DNA from: Rhodanobacteraceae bacterium
Lineage (GTDB): Bacteria > Pseudomonadota > Gammaproteobacteria > Xanthomonadales > SZUA-5
Length of the DNA stretch: 64,000 nucleotides
Direction: 5' to 3'
Assembly: GCA_024234055.1 (NCBI GenBank)
Contig: JACKOW010000012.1
Span: 1-64,000, forward strand
Shown: piece after piece, positions 18,352 to 26,141 of the stretch
How the letters are laid out: every line of letters starts with the position of its first letter
Numbering within the stretch: the stretch's first letter is position 1
Notes under the pieces: model-generated
Seen by the model: the letters and a program-made list of their open reading frames with translations, nothing else
What the model was told of the DNA's origin: nothing
Database searches by the model: none
Position numbers and translations under genes: made by a program

Positions 18352-18648
18352 TCATCTGTCGTAAGAGCCAATGGGTAATCCGCGCGCGTACAGCTCAGCT
18401 CGCACCTGGCCGAAGTGGTAAGCGGCCTCGTCATCGAAGTTCAGCACCTCGATCCGCGCCAATAGCGATTCGATATCCTTGAGGTTGGTTCTTCGCCGCG
18501 ACGAGCGTTCCGCGCCGTAGACCAGTTCGCCCAGCGTGACGCCGGAGATCGCCATGTGACCATCGTGCAGAATGAACTGCTCCCGCACTCGCGCAGGTCG
18601 ATTCTTCATCGTGTAGATCACGATGTTCGTATCCAGAAGGTACTGCAA
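18352..18648 (-). pseudogene. vapC: VapC PIN toxin, frameshifted and truncated at 3' end
   Basis: The PIN toxin gene downstream of vapB starts at a TTG (18648) and encodes LLDTNIVIYTMKNRP, then ISGVTLGELVYGAERS, and stops after GLPIGSYDR. Normal VapC continues from PIGPYD into M-I-A-G-H-A and a further 30 or so residues carrying the last acidic ligand. Here that continuation, QMIAGHAEPR, is found in the next reading frame directly after the D codon, so one base has been lost near 18358-18360. The frame then ends at a TAG and no more vapC-like sequence is clear. The toxin is probably inactive, while its antitoxin is intact. Confidence 0.8.
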
Positions 18649-18653
18649 AACGG

Positions 18654-18890
18654 CTAGAACTCTTCGCGTTGCTGATCTGCCGGCTGTTCGCGTTCCTCCA
18701 TGAAATCCTCGGTCACGCCGGGACCGTCGAACCACAGCGACCAGGATTCGCCCACGGGGGCGATCACGCGGGTATTGCCGATTGCCGTGACGCGGACCTG
18801 CGTGACCGAGGCCGGCAGTTCGAGCGCTTTTGGCAGGCGTACCGCCTGGCTGGTATTGCTGCGAAAGAGTGTCGTGAGCGCCGATTTCAT
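18654..18890 (-). CDS. vapB: VapB-type antitoxin
   Basis: A 78-residue antitoxin starting at 18890 (MKSALTTLFRSNTSQAVRLP), the N-terminus typical of VagC/VapB antitoxins with an AbrB-like fold (TTLFRSNTSQAVRLPKALEL). It ends in a charged tail (EDFMEEREQPADQQREEF) that normally occupies the toxin's active site. The longer ORF adds an unsupported N-terminus. The stop lies 5 bp before the toxin's TTG start. Upstream is an AT-rich patch (ACATATTACATT around 18929) that could hold the promoter and operator. The antitoxin now lacks a functional partner in cis. Confidence 0.85.
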   Translation of the reverse strand: MKSALTTLFRSNTSQAVRLPKALELPASVTQVRVTAIGNTRVIAPVGESWSLWFDGPGVTEDFMEEREQPADQQREEF

Positions 18891-19045
18891 GGGGTCACCG
18901 GGCGCCTGGAGGTCTGGATATGGAGGAAACATATTACATTCTCCCAAGCCTCGGCGGATTGGCAAGGACCACACAGTCAGGGACTGCTCGACGGTGCCGC
19001 ACTCAACCTGGAAACCTCAATCCAGCAACCGCAAATTCACAAGAA

Positions 19046-19957
19046 TCAACGCCCTACGAGTTTCGAAGAGCGGTCAACCATGGTTTCCAGGTTCAACCAC
19101 ACCGCCTCATGTTCCAGCGCCGCGCCCTCGATGGCCATGGTGCGACACAAGGACTGAAGTTCGGGCTCGGCGCCCAGTTGTTCTAGCGTCAGGCGGGCGC
19201 GCTCGACATCGGCATGGCAGCGCTGCCATAATTCGCGGTTGCCGTAGCGTCGCAGCAGATCGGTCCAGCCCGGCATCAGCCAGAACGTGCAGGCACCCCG
19301 GGTGGCGGCGTGCAGCCGCGCATAGTTGAGCAGACCGGTGCCATCGTAATCGGCAAACAGCACCACCCTGGGGGCGCGCGGAGTGTGTGCCAGCCAGCCC
19401 AGCAGCTCGCCGCTGAGCTGCCCGGCATAGTAGGCCACGGTCGCCGGACCGGCATCGGGAAACCAGTCGAGGCGATCGAACAGCGCCTGATTCTCGACCA
19501 GCCACAGCGGCGCCTCGCTGTGCCAGCCATCATCACTCGACAGTGCCAATGCCGCCGCGCCGGTTTCGCGAACCGCTACGCTCAGGTCCAGGCTGCGCTC
19601 GCCTCGGGTCCAATGCACCGGGCTGCCGACGGTCTTGCACAGCAGATAGCACTGGACGTGACGATGCCGCCTGGCCTTGCTGTCGCGACTGCCGGCGATG
19701 TTGGCAGCTCGCTGTGGCAGATCCGGATCGATGGCATCAGCGGCCAGCGGTCGCAACGCCGACAGGTGCTCCTGCAGTATTCCGGGCTGACGTACGCAAT
19801 AAACACTGCCGCCGCCCCTGGGTTCACGACTGAGGGCACCCGTGCGCTGAGTCAGCTGATCCAGGGCCCGGCGCTGCGCATCACTGAAAGCGCTGGCGCG
19901 CAACTCCTCAGTGGCCGCCAGCAACTTCTCCAGCGCGGCGATCAGCGCGCGACTCAT
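19046..19957 (-). CDS. jetD: Toprim-domain nuclease subunit of Wadjet/Mks system (JetD/MksG-like)
   Basis: A 303-residue protein. The C-terminal half is a Toprim-like fold: VVLFADYDGTGLLNYARL supplies the D-x-D centre near residue 200, and TMAIEGAALEHEAVW near residue 275 is a downstream acidic segment. The N-terminal half (about 1-110) is a winged-helix-like region (ALDQLTQRTGALSRE) that could contact DNA. In Wadjet, JetD cleaves plasmid DNA after loop extrusion by JetABC. It is shorter than the roughly 380-residue JetD of better known types, so it represents a compact variant. The start ATG overlaps the jetC stop by four bases (ATGA), proving co-translation. Assignment rests on both the Toprim motif and operon position. 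Confidence 0.8.
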   Translation of the reverse strand: MSRALIAALEKLLAATEELRASAFSDAQRRALDQLTQRTGALSREPRGGGSVYCVRQPGILQEHLSALRPLAADAIDPDLPQRAANIAGSRDSKARRHRHVQCYLLCKTVGSPVHWTRGERSLDLSVAVRETGAAALALSSDDGWHSEAPLWLVENQALFDRLDWFPDAGPATVAYYAGQLSGELLGWLAHTPRAPRVVLFADYDGTGLLNYARLHAATRGACTFWLMPGWTDLLRRYGNRELWQRCHADVERARLTLEQLGAEPELQSLCRTMAIEGAALEHEAVWLNLETMVDRSSKLVGR

Positions 19958-22716
19958 GCCGGCAAGTCTTCATTCAGCGGTTCCAGGATTTGCCAGCTGC
20001 GGCGGCCGATGTGGTTGTCGCCGTTGATCGTGGTGATCGGCACACAGTAGCGCGCGGTAACCAGCGGTGTGGGCGAGGCGAAGATCAGCGCGAAGCCGAA
20101 CTCGGCGGCGGTATCGATCAGATGCCGTTGATTGCGCAGATCCAGCGCCGAGGCCTCGTCCACATAACAGACCGCCTGCACCTGATGACGTTTGTCCTGC
20201 ATCAGATGCAGCAGCGCCAGGCCGGTCACCAGCTTGGCCATCAGCACCGTGCCGTTCGATGCCGCGCTGTCGATGTCGCCAAAGGCTTCTTCGGGCCGAC
20301 CCTTCTTGCCAACCACGAACTGCAGCCGGAACAGGTGCTCGACCCGCAGACAGCCTTTTTCCTCGCCAACCCGGATCAGCAGCGCCTTGGCGCGGTTGAG
20401 CGTGGCATCGTCGAGCACGGTAGCGTGATTGAACAGCTCGAAGCTCTCGCCGCTCTGCACCTGCTCGGCGGTGCTGATCAGCGCATTGATGGCCTCAACC
20501 AGCGCGCTTTCCTCGACTGGATCGATGCGAAACACCGACAGATCCGACAGCTGGCGCCGATTGACCAGCCGGTTGAAGTCGCGCATGCGGCTCTGGAAAG
20601 CCAGCAGGCCGTCGCGCAACTCGCGCAGACACAGGGTGACATTGACCACGGCACTGCGAGCCTTGCGCTCCAGTGCTTCGGCCTCCTGCGGCAGCAGGCT
20701 GGCAAAATCGATCATGCGGCCGATTTCCTGTTCGCTGCCACCGAGGAACTGGAACTTGGTCAGACCGCCAGCATGCAGCTGCGCGCGCAGCGTTTCCAGT
20801 TGCTGATCCAGCCGCAGCAGCTCAGCGCAATCGGACAGATAACCTTCCAGCAAGCCACGCAACTGCGCCAGTCCCGGCACCCGGGTGGACACCCATGGCG
20901 TGTTCGGCAGATCGGGCAGATGGGCGAAAGCCGGGCCATCGTCACGGCGCTGTTCGCGCCGTTGCACGATGACTCGATGATCGTCTCGCAAAGCCTGCAG
21001 CTCCGCCTGCAGTTCGCGCTCGCGCAGGCGCAGGGCCCGGTCATGGGCGCGGGCGCTCTCGATCTGCTGATGGATCTGCTGCAGCTGCTGGTCGACGTCG
21101 ACCAAGGCCTGCTGGCGCGCGGGGCTGGTTTCGGCCAGCTGCCGGTACTCGTCATAGCGGGCCAGCCTGGCCTTCTGGATATCGACTTCGCTCTGCAGAC
21201 GGGCTTTTTCGCGCTGCGCCTGATCCAGATCGCGGGCGGTCTCCAGTTCCTGCTTCAAGCGCGCAATCTGGGCCTCGACCTCGCCCAATCGCTGCGCCAG
21301 CTCGGCGGCGTCCGGCTGGCTGTGCTGGGGATTGAGTCCACCCAGCTGCAGGCGCAGGCCGGGCAGCTCCAGCGTGTGCTCGGCGCTGCCTAGCCATCGT
21401 TTCAGGGCCTGCTCGTCGGCGCTGAACGCGTCGCTGCCCAGGGTCAGCACCTGCGCGCTCAAGGCCCGATTGAGCCGCTCCAGCTGAGGCGCATCGAGCA
21501 CCGACTGCAGATACAGATAGAGATTGTGCGAGAGGTGCGCCTGCGTACGCCGTAGCTGCTCCTGCTCGCGCAGCGCCGCCTCGATTTCACGGCTGATCGC
21601 GGCCGCGCTGCGGCTACCGGCGCTATGCAGACGCGCGGTCTGCTGGTCCAACCGGTCTTGCGCCAGCCGCAGCGCCGATTCCAGATCGGCGCGGCCGCTG
21701 AGCAGCGCAAATTCAGTCTCCAGATCCAGACAACGCTGCTGGCGTTGATTGGCCTCGGCCTGCTGACGTGCCAGGTCGGCGCGATTCTCCGACAAGGCCT
21801 GCACCCGTGACAGCTGCTCGTCCAGCTCGTTCTCGACCGCCTGGATTCGCTCGGCCAAGGCACTCTCGGACTGCTCAAAGTGCGCCTGCCAGTCGGCCAG
21901 CAGGGCATCGAGTTGCGGCCGCTGAACCAGCAGCTTGCCACGCAGGGTCAGGCGCTTGCCCTGCAGCTGCTCCATGGTTTCGATCTGCCCACGCTGGCGC
22001 AGCGCCGCCTCATACTGAGCGCGATCGGCATTGACCTCGGCAAAGGCCTTGTCCCATTCGGCCTTGAAGTCGATGTTCGAATCGGGAAGATCACGCCGGA
22101 AGATGGTCAGCAGATAATCCTTGACCTCGGCCGAGCGCAATCGGTCCAGCCGCAGCGTGCGCGTCAGGACCCGGCGATAGGCTTCCGCCTGGCTGGGATG
22201 GTCCAGCTTGAACAGGGTGATGTCCGGTTCATTGTCGCTGGCGCGGCGGCGGCTGCCGAAGATGGCCTCGGTGAACTCGCGGGTGCTGTAGCTGTGCACC
22301 AGTTTCCCCCGCTGCGCCATGTGCGCGTGCAGCTGCGGCTGCGCCACCTGAGCGCCTCCGGGCGAGCGATAGTCCTCCAGATCGAGCTGCCCGCGGTAGG
22401 CGAAATAGCTGTATTCGTGGCCTACGCCCTTGCCCACACAACCGAGCACCACGCTGCCGTGCGGCAGGGCCACTTCCAGCAGGACGTAAGCGCTGTTGTT
22501 GGGAAAATAGAAGCGCCGGCTGGTTTCCAGATCGTGGGCGCCAAAGTCCATCTGCCGGCGGTCGACGATCAGCAGGAACTGCAGAGCGTTGATCAGACTG
22601 GTCTTGCCGGCATTGTTCGGCGCGATCAGCGACACCGCCGCGTCCAGCGGCAGTTCCGCGCGTCGATAGCCGGCGCTGCCGAGCAAGGCCAGGCGCTTGA
22701 AGCCATAGGGGTTCAT
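19954..22716 (-). CDS. jetC: SMC/MukB-like ATPase of Wadjet/Mks system (JetC/MksB-like)
   Basis: A 920-residue SMC-like motor. The start at 22716 (MNPYGFKRLALLG) is followed by Walker A APNNAGKTS at about residues 32-40. The central region of about 500 residues is heptad-rich (many Q, E, R and L, such as LEQQLSRVQALSENRADLA-like stretches), forming the coiled-coil arm with a small hinge. The C-terminal head contains the Walker B-like AVCYVDEASALD near residue 850. The open frame continues upstream for 102 more residues, but these are translated repeat sequence (peptides such as LLRRCAPRNDA), so that extension is rejected. It is the loop-extruding ATPase of an anti-plasmid SMC system. It is somewhat shorter than typical JetC proteins of over 1000 residues. 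Confidence 0.87.
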   Translation of the reverse strand: MNPYGFKRLALLGSAGYRRAELPLDAAVSLIAPNNAGKTSLINALQFLLIVDRRQMDFGAHDLETSRRFYFPNNSAYVLLEVALPHGSVVLGCVGKGVGHEYSYFAYRGQLDLEDYRSPGGAQVAQPQLHAHMAQRGKLVHSYSTREFTEAIFGSRRRASDNEPDITLFKLDHPSQAEAYRRVLTRTLRLDRLRSAEVKDYLLTIFRRDLPDSNIDFKAEWDKAFAEVNADRAQYEAALRQRGQIETMEQLQGKRLTLRGKLLVQRPQLDALLADWQAHFEQSESALAERIQAVENELDEQLSRVQALSENRADLARQQAEANQRQQRCLDLETEFALLSGRADLESALRLAQDRLDQQTARLHSAGSRSAAAISREIEAALREQEQLRRTQAHLSHNLYLYLQSVLDAPQLERLNRALSAQVLTLGSDAFSADEQALKRWLGSAEHTLELPGLRLQLGGLNPQHSQPDAAELAQRLGEVEAQIARLKQELETARDLDQAQREKARLQSEVDIQKARLARYDEYRQLAETSPARQQALVDVDQQLQQIHQQIESARAHDRALRLRERELQAELQALRDDHRVIVQRREQRRDDGPAFAHLPDLPNTPWVSTRVPGLAQLRGLLEGYLSDCAELLRLDQQLETLRAQLHAGGLTKFQFLGGSEQEIGRMIDFASLLPQEAEALERKARSAVVNVTLCLRELRDGLLAFQSRMRDFNRLVNRRQLSDLSVFRIDPVEESALVEAINALISTAEQVQSGESFELFNHATVLDDATLNRAKALLIRVGEEKGCLRVEHLFRLQFVVGKKGRPEEAFGDIDSAASNGTVLMAKLVTGLALLHLMQDKRHQVQAVCYVDEASALDLRNQRHLIDTAAEFGFALIFASPTPLVTARYCVPITTINGDNHIGRRSWQILEPLNEDLPA

Positions 22717-22803
22717 GAGCCGCCGCCTGAATCGGCCGGGAACTCGGTGGGGGCTGTGCGAGGCGTCATGGTGCGCCACTCGCTTCGGCCCGGAACTGCA
22801 CGC

Positions 22804-22915
22804 GGGCCTTGAACCGGCGTCATTGCGAGGAGCGCAGCGACGAAGCAAACCAGGGATTTGCGGTCGTGCATCTGGATTGCTTCGCTGCGCTCGCAATGAC
22901 GCCGGTTCAAGGCCC
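22804..22915. repeat. Large inverted repeat (CATTGCGAGG type) in the jetB-jetC gap
   Basis: An imperfect palindrome of about 110 bp: outer arms GGGCCTTGAACCGGCGTCAT / ATGACGCCGGTTCAAGGCCC, then GCGAGGAGCGCAGCGACGAA pairing, with small bulges, with TTCGCTGCGCTCGC. A second copy of the core occurs at 25758-25842. It is non-coding although open in one frame. It could form a long cruciform or RNA hairpin in the jet operon transcript. Confidence 0.85.
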
Positions 22916-22978
22916 GTGCGCAGAGTCGAGCCGACACAGCGGACTCGCGCTGATGCATCGAAAGACGGACCGTCGGTT

Positions 22979-23560
22979 TCACGGATTATCTCCTTCCGAT
23001 GAGTCTGCAGCCCCGTCGTCAAGCTCGTCGTCGCTGCGCGTCAGCGCCTCGAAGCGGTCGAGATAACGGTATACCGCGGGCAACAATCGCCAGGTCTGAC
23101 CATCGGCCTCGGCAAAGCCGTAGTTGGCAGCGCTGCGCATGATCGCCATCAGCGCGTCCGGATCAGCCAGGGCTTCGGCTTCGAGCAGCAGCTGGTGCTT
23201 CTCGATCAACTCCGTCAACAGTGCCCGGTCGATGCGCCAGTCGCCAAAGCGACCCAGATGACGCCCGGCGTCGGCCTGATGCTCGAAGATCAACAGCAAC
23301 AACAGCGCCAGATGCCGGGTGGCCTTGGACATGGCGCTGCTGCTGTCCTCGAAATGGAACCAGGCAAAGCCGCGATCGTCGATGCGCAGATCAAAGCCCA
23401 GGCGCGCGAACAGCAGCTCGTAGGCATCGCGCTCCCGTTCCAGCTCGGTCCACAGGGCCAGGTCGTGCAGCCGGTTCAGATGGCGCCCGGCGTTCAGAGC
23501 GGCGAACAGCTCGGCGAGGGCACCAAGGCGTTCCAGATTGAGGTTCAAGGCAGCACTCAT
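22979..23560 (-). CDS. jetB: MukE/MksE-like kite subunit of Wadjet (JetB-like)
   Basis: A 193-residue acidic winged-helix (kite) protein. Its features fit JetB/MksE: a helical N-terminus (LNLERLGALAELFAALNAG), a central DAYELLFARLGFDLRIDD, then LLLLLIFEHQADAG and a C-terminal winged-helix segment (ALMAIMRSAANYGFAEADG, then WRLLPAVYRYLDRFEAL). It would bridge JetA and JetC. The start overlaps the jetA stop (ATGA). Downstream, 262 bp separate it from jetC, in contrast to the tight overlaps elsewhere in the operon, because of the inserted inverted repeat. Sequence similarity in this family is low, so the call relies heavily on gene order and size. Confidence 0.78.
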   Translation of the reverse strand: MSAALNLNLERLGALAELFAALNAGRHLNRLHDLALWTELERERDAYELLFARLGFDLRIDDRGFAWFHFEDSSSAMSKATRHLALLLLLIFEHQADAGRHLGRFGDWRIDRALLTELIEKHQLLLEAEALADPDALMAIMRSAANYGFAEADGQTWRLLPAVYRYLDRFEALTRSDDELDDGAADSSEGDNP

Positions 23561-24807
23561 GTCCCGTCGGCGATCACGGCGTGGGCATGATAGGTCACCC
23601 GCAATCGCTGCAAATCGCGTCGGCAGCTGGAATCAGCGATGCTCAGTTGCCAGGTGTGCTGTGCCAGAAGCGCGTGATAAAGCCGCAGCACGGTGCTGTC
23701 GCTGTAATCCGGATAGCGCTGCTGCACCCAGACGAGCAGATCGTCCACCGGCAGCACCGACTGCAGTTCCGCCAGCAGCGCCGCCTCGTCGACATGCTCC
23801 AGATCGAAGGTGGCGGCGACCGCTGCGTCATCGGGAAACGTCAGCGTCGGCGGCTGATAGTCAAGCGCCTGCGCCATCCACGCGCCTACTGCGGGGCCGA
23901 CACTGATACGCCGCGGCTGATCGCGGCGCCAGCGCGGCAGGTCGCGAGCACGCAAGGTGGCGGCGAGGCCACGCCTGCGCACCCGGCCCAGCAACTGGCT
24001 GATGGCGCCGGACAGGCTGTCGTGCTGGCGGATCTCCTCGCGCAAGGGCAGCAGTGTGTCCGAGCACTGCTTGAGCACCTCGCGCCCCAGCCGGCGCAAC
24101 TCCTTGGCCCGAAAGGCCACGTGGCGCAGATTCTGGCGATCACCGTAGAGCCCGCCCTGAACCGTCAGCGTTTCCACGGCATGATCGAGCGCCTGCTCGG
24201 CCGCTTCCAGATGCCGGTAGAAAGTGCCGCCGGGGCCGGTGTCCATCATCTCGGCCATGGGTTCCACATAACGATCGAAGGCTTCCAGCACCTCCCGATA
24301 GCGCCGGGCGATGGGCAGATTGGCGTCTGCGGCCTTGGCGCGTTCGGCGATGTCCAGGATGGCGTGACGATCCTGATCCAGCTGCTGGGCGATCTGCCGA
24401 AACAGCTCGGAAAGCTGAAACCCAGCCTGCCGCAGCTGATCGAAATCGCGTGCCTGCAGGCCCTTGAGCAGCCGCGCGCTGGCCTGGGTGATGGCCTGCA
24501 CCCGCGCCTTCAGCACTTCGGACAGACCGAGTTCGTGCTCGCGCGTCAGCCCGCGCACGAAATCCAGTACCAGCGGATGCAACTGCAGCAGGGTGTCACG
24601 CGGCAGCGCCTGCAGCAGATCAGCCCCGATCATCTGCCGCAGCACGGCCTCTCGCGCCTCCAGCGATCGCTCGGCGCCCGTGCGCGCGAGGATCGCCAGC
24701 ACCTGCTCAGGCGAGAAGGCCGAATGCTCCCGAGCCAGCACCACCAGATGCTCCACGGCTTCCCAATGCGCCTGCAAGGCGTTGATCAGGGTCTTTGGAC
24801 TGGGCAC
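23557..24807 (-). CDS. jetA: MukF/MksF-like kleisin subunit of Wadjet (JetA-like)
   Basis: A 416-residue mainly helical protein starting with GTG at 24807. It has an N-terminal winged-helix region (ALQAHWEAVEHLVVLAREHS, then FSPEQVLAILART), a helical middle (QLSELFRQIAQQLDQDRHAI) and a C-terminal domain, the layout of JetA/MksF kleisin-like subunits that close the SMC ring. It is the first gene of the jetABCD unit and overlaps jetB by four bases. The 126 bp upstream, before the convergently read SDR stop at 24934, must contain the promoter, but no clear boxes are visible. Identification is by context plus fold-like pattern, not by a diagnostic motif. Confidence 0.78.
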   Translation of the reverse strand: MPSPKTLINALQAHWEAVEHLVVLAREHSAFSPEQVLAILARTGAERSLEAREAVLRQMIGADLLQALPRDTLLQLHPLVLDFVRGLTREHELGLSEVLKARVQAITQASARLLKGLQARDFDQLRQAGFQLSELFRQIAQQLDQDRHAILDIAERAKAADANLPIARRYREVLEAFDRYVEPMAEMMDTGPGGTFYRHLEAAEQALDHAVETLTVQGGLYGDRQNLRHVAFRAKELRRLGREVLKQCSDTLLPLREEIRQHDSLSGAISQLLGRVRRRGLAATLRARDLPRWRRDQPRRISVGPAVGAWMAQALDYQPPTLTFPDDAAVAATFDLEHVDEAALLAELQSVLPVDDLLVWVQQRYPDYSDSTVLRLYHALLAQHTWQLSIADSSCRRDLQRLRVTYHAHAVIADGT

Positions 24808-24933
24808 GACAACGATTGACCATGAATCGACGGGGTCTCATTGTCTCAGCTTGTCGCGGTCTGCGCAGAGGTCAGCCGTTCGTGGCGCCGGCGGTGGAGA
24901 TGACCGCCACTTGGCCGCGTGAGCCCACGGCGC

Positions 24934-25716
24934 TCATACCGCAGACACGCCGCCATCGACCGCCAGCACCTGGCCGGTGATGTGCTTGCCGGCGTCGGAG
25001 GCAAACAGCAGCGTGGCGCCCTTGAGGTCTTCGTCGTCGCCGAGTCGATTCAGCGGAGCCTGGGCCGCCATCGCCTGCTCGCCGATCGCACTGATCAGCC
25101 CCTTCGACATGCGCGTTGGAAAGAAGCCCGGTGCCAACGCATTGACGGTGATGCCATGGATACCCCATTCGCTGGCCAGCGCACGGGTGAAATTGATCAC
25201 TGCGGCCTTGGAACTGTTGTAGGCGATGGTCTTCATCGACCCCGGCGGGTTGCCAGCCAGGCCAGCCACTGAAGCGATATTGATGATTCGCCCATACTTG
25301 CGCGGCAGCATCGAGCGCTTGCCGATGGCCTGGGTCAGCAGGAACACGCTGCGCATGTTGAGATTGAAGACCTTGTCCCAGGCCTCGATAGGGTAATCCT
25401 CGGCCGCCGCGCCCCAGCTGGCACCGGCATTGTTGATCAGGATGTCGACCTGTCCGAGCGTGCCCATGGCGGCGTCGGCCAGCGTCTGGATGCCTTGCTC
25501 CTGGCCAGCATCAGCCGCAAAGATATCCACTTTGATACCCCGAGCCTGCAAGTGCGTGCGCGCCGCCTCCAGCTCATCGGCTTTGCGCGCCGAGAGCATC
25601 AGACGTGCCCCGAAGTCACCCAAAGCCTCGGCCATCTGCAGCCCCAGACCGCGTGACCCGCCGGTAATCAAAGCCGTGCGGCCGTCGAGATCGAAGAGTT
25701 TTCGTGCGTTGGTCAT
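24934..25716 (-). CDS. Short-chain dehydrogenase/reductase
   Basis: A 260-residue classical SDR. The start at 25716 (MTNARKLFDLDGRTALITGG) is preferred because the upstream open frame is translated from the inverted repeat (ERSEAIQ, LLRRCAPRNDA). The cofactor motif TGGSRGLG lies near residue 18, NNAG (LINNAGASWG) near residue 95, the catalytic Ser in IINIASVAG, Tyr and Lys in YNSSKAA, and the substrate-side VNALAPGFFPTRM. The C-terminal VLAVDGGVSAV is standard. It resembles gluconate 5-dehydrogenase and 3-oxoacyl reductase-type enzymes. Divergent from it is an acyl-CoA dehydrogenase, so a role in acyl or aromatic acid catabolism under the adjacent IclR regulator is plausible. Confidence 0.9.
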   Translation of the reverse strand: MTNARKLFDLDGRTALITGGSRGLGLQMAEALGDFGARLMLSARKADELEAARTHLQARGIKVDIFAADAGQEQGIQTLADAAMGTLGQVDILINNAGASWGAAAEDYPIEAWDKVFNLNMRSVFLLTQAIGKRSMLPRKYGRIINIASVAGLAGNPPGSMKTIAYNSSKAAVINFTRALASEWGIHGITVNALAPGFFPTRMSKGLISAIGEQAMAAQAPLNRLGDDEDLKGATLLFASDAGKHITGQVLAVDGGVSAV

Positions 25717-25757
25717 GGTTTGGGCGGCTCTTGTTTGGGGAAAGAGGTCTATTGCCG

Positions 25758-25842
25758 CGTCATTGCGAGGAGCGCAGCGACGAAGCAATCCAGTGCTCCT
25801 GTGACTCTGCGTCTGGATTGCTTCGCTGCGCTCGCAAAGACG
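25758..25842. repeat. Second copy of CATTGCGAGG inverted repeat
   Basis: CGTCATTGCGAGGAGCGCAG to CGCTGCGCTCGCAAAGACG, with the same arms as the copy at 22804-22915 and a different loop. It lies 41 bp upstream of the SDR start codon. The surrounding gap 25717-26141 otherwise holds only the IclR-type palindrome and no gene. Confidence 0.8.
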
Positions 25843-26087
25843 CCAGTTCATGAGCCGTGGGCAGTGTCGGGCCGAAACAGCTGTCCTGCAATCACACAGG
25901 ATGCAGCCCGATCATCGCGCTTCATGTTCCGTATCCCGGACCATGATTTTGCATCATGAGTCCACTCTACGTCGACGCGCCATTCCGTTCAAGCATTCGC
26001 CATCTGCTCGGTTGACTTTTTACCACTTTGTACGGGCTCGCAATGTCGCTTGCGTAGACGCACCCAGGCGCCTACGATTCGTCATTA

Positions 26088-26106
26088 TGTGGACCAGTGT
26101 TCCACA
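26088..26106. promoter_or_regulatory. Probable IclR-type operator
   Basis: Inverted repeat TGTGGA-N7-TCCACA, with flanking ATTA and ATAC adding partial symmetry. IclR-family operators commonly contain TGGAA/TTCCA half-sites. It lies 36 bp before the acyl-CoA dehydrogenase ATG, and that operon encodes an IclR regulator as its second gene. Autoregulation is inferred. Confidence 0.55.
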
Positions 26107-26141
26107 ATACAGAACAGTCTTAGCCCACAGGGGATCCGCTG

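Noticed and set aside
22717..23022. N-terminal 102-residue extension of JetC
   Set aside because: Encoded by the inverted repeat (peptide LLRRCAPRNDA is a known artefact of such repeats); family N-terminus begins at MNPYGFK just before Walker A.
25717..25851. N-terminal 45-residue extension of the SDR
   Set aside because: Also translated repeat sequence; SDR homology begins at the ATG at 25716.
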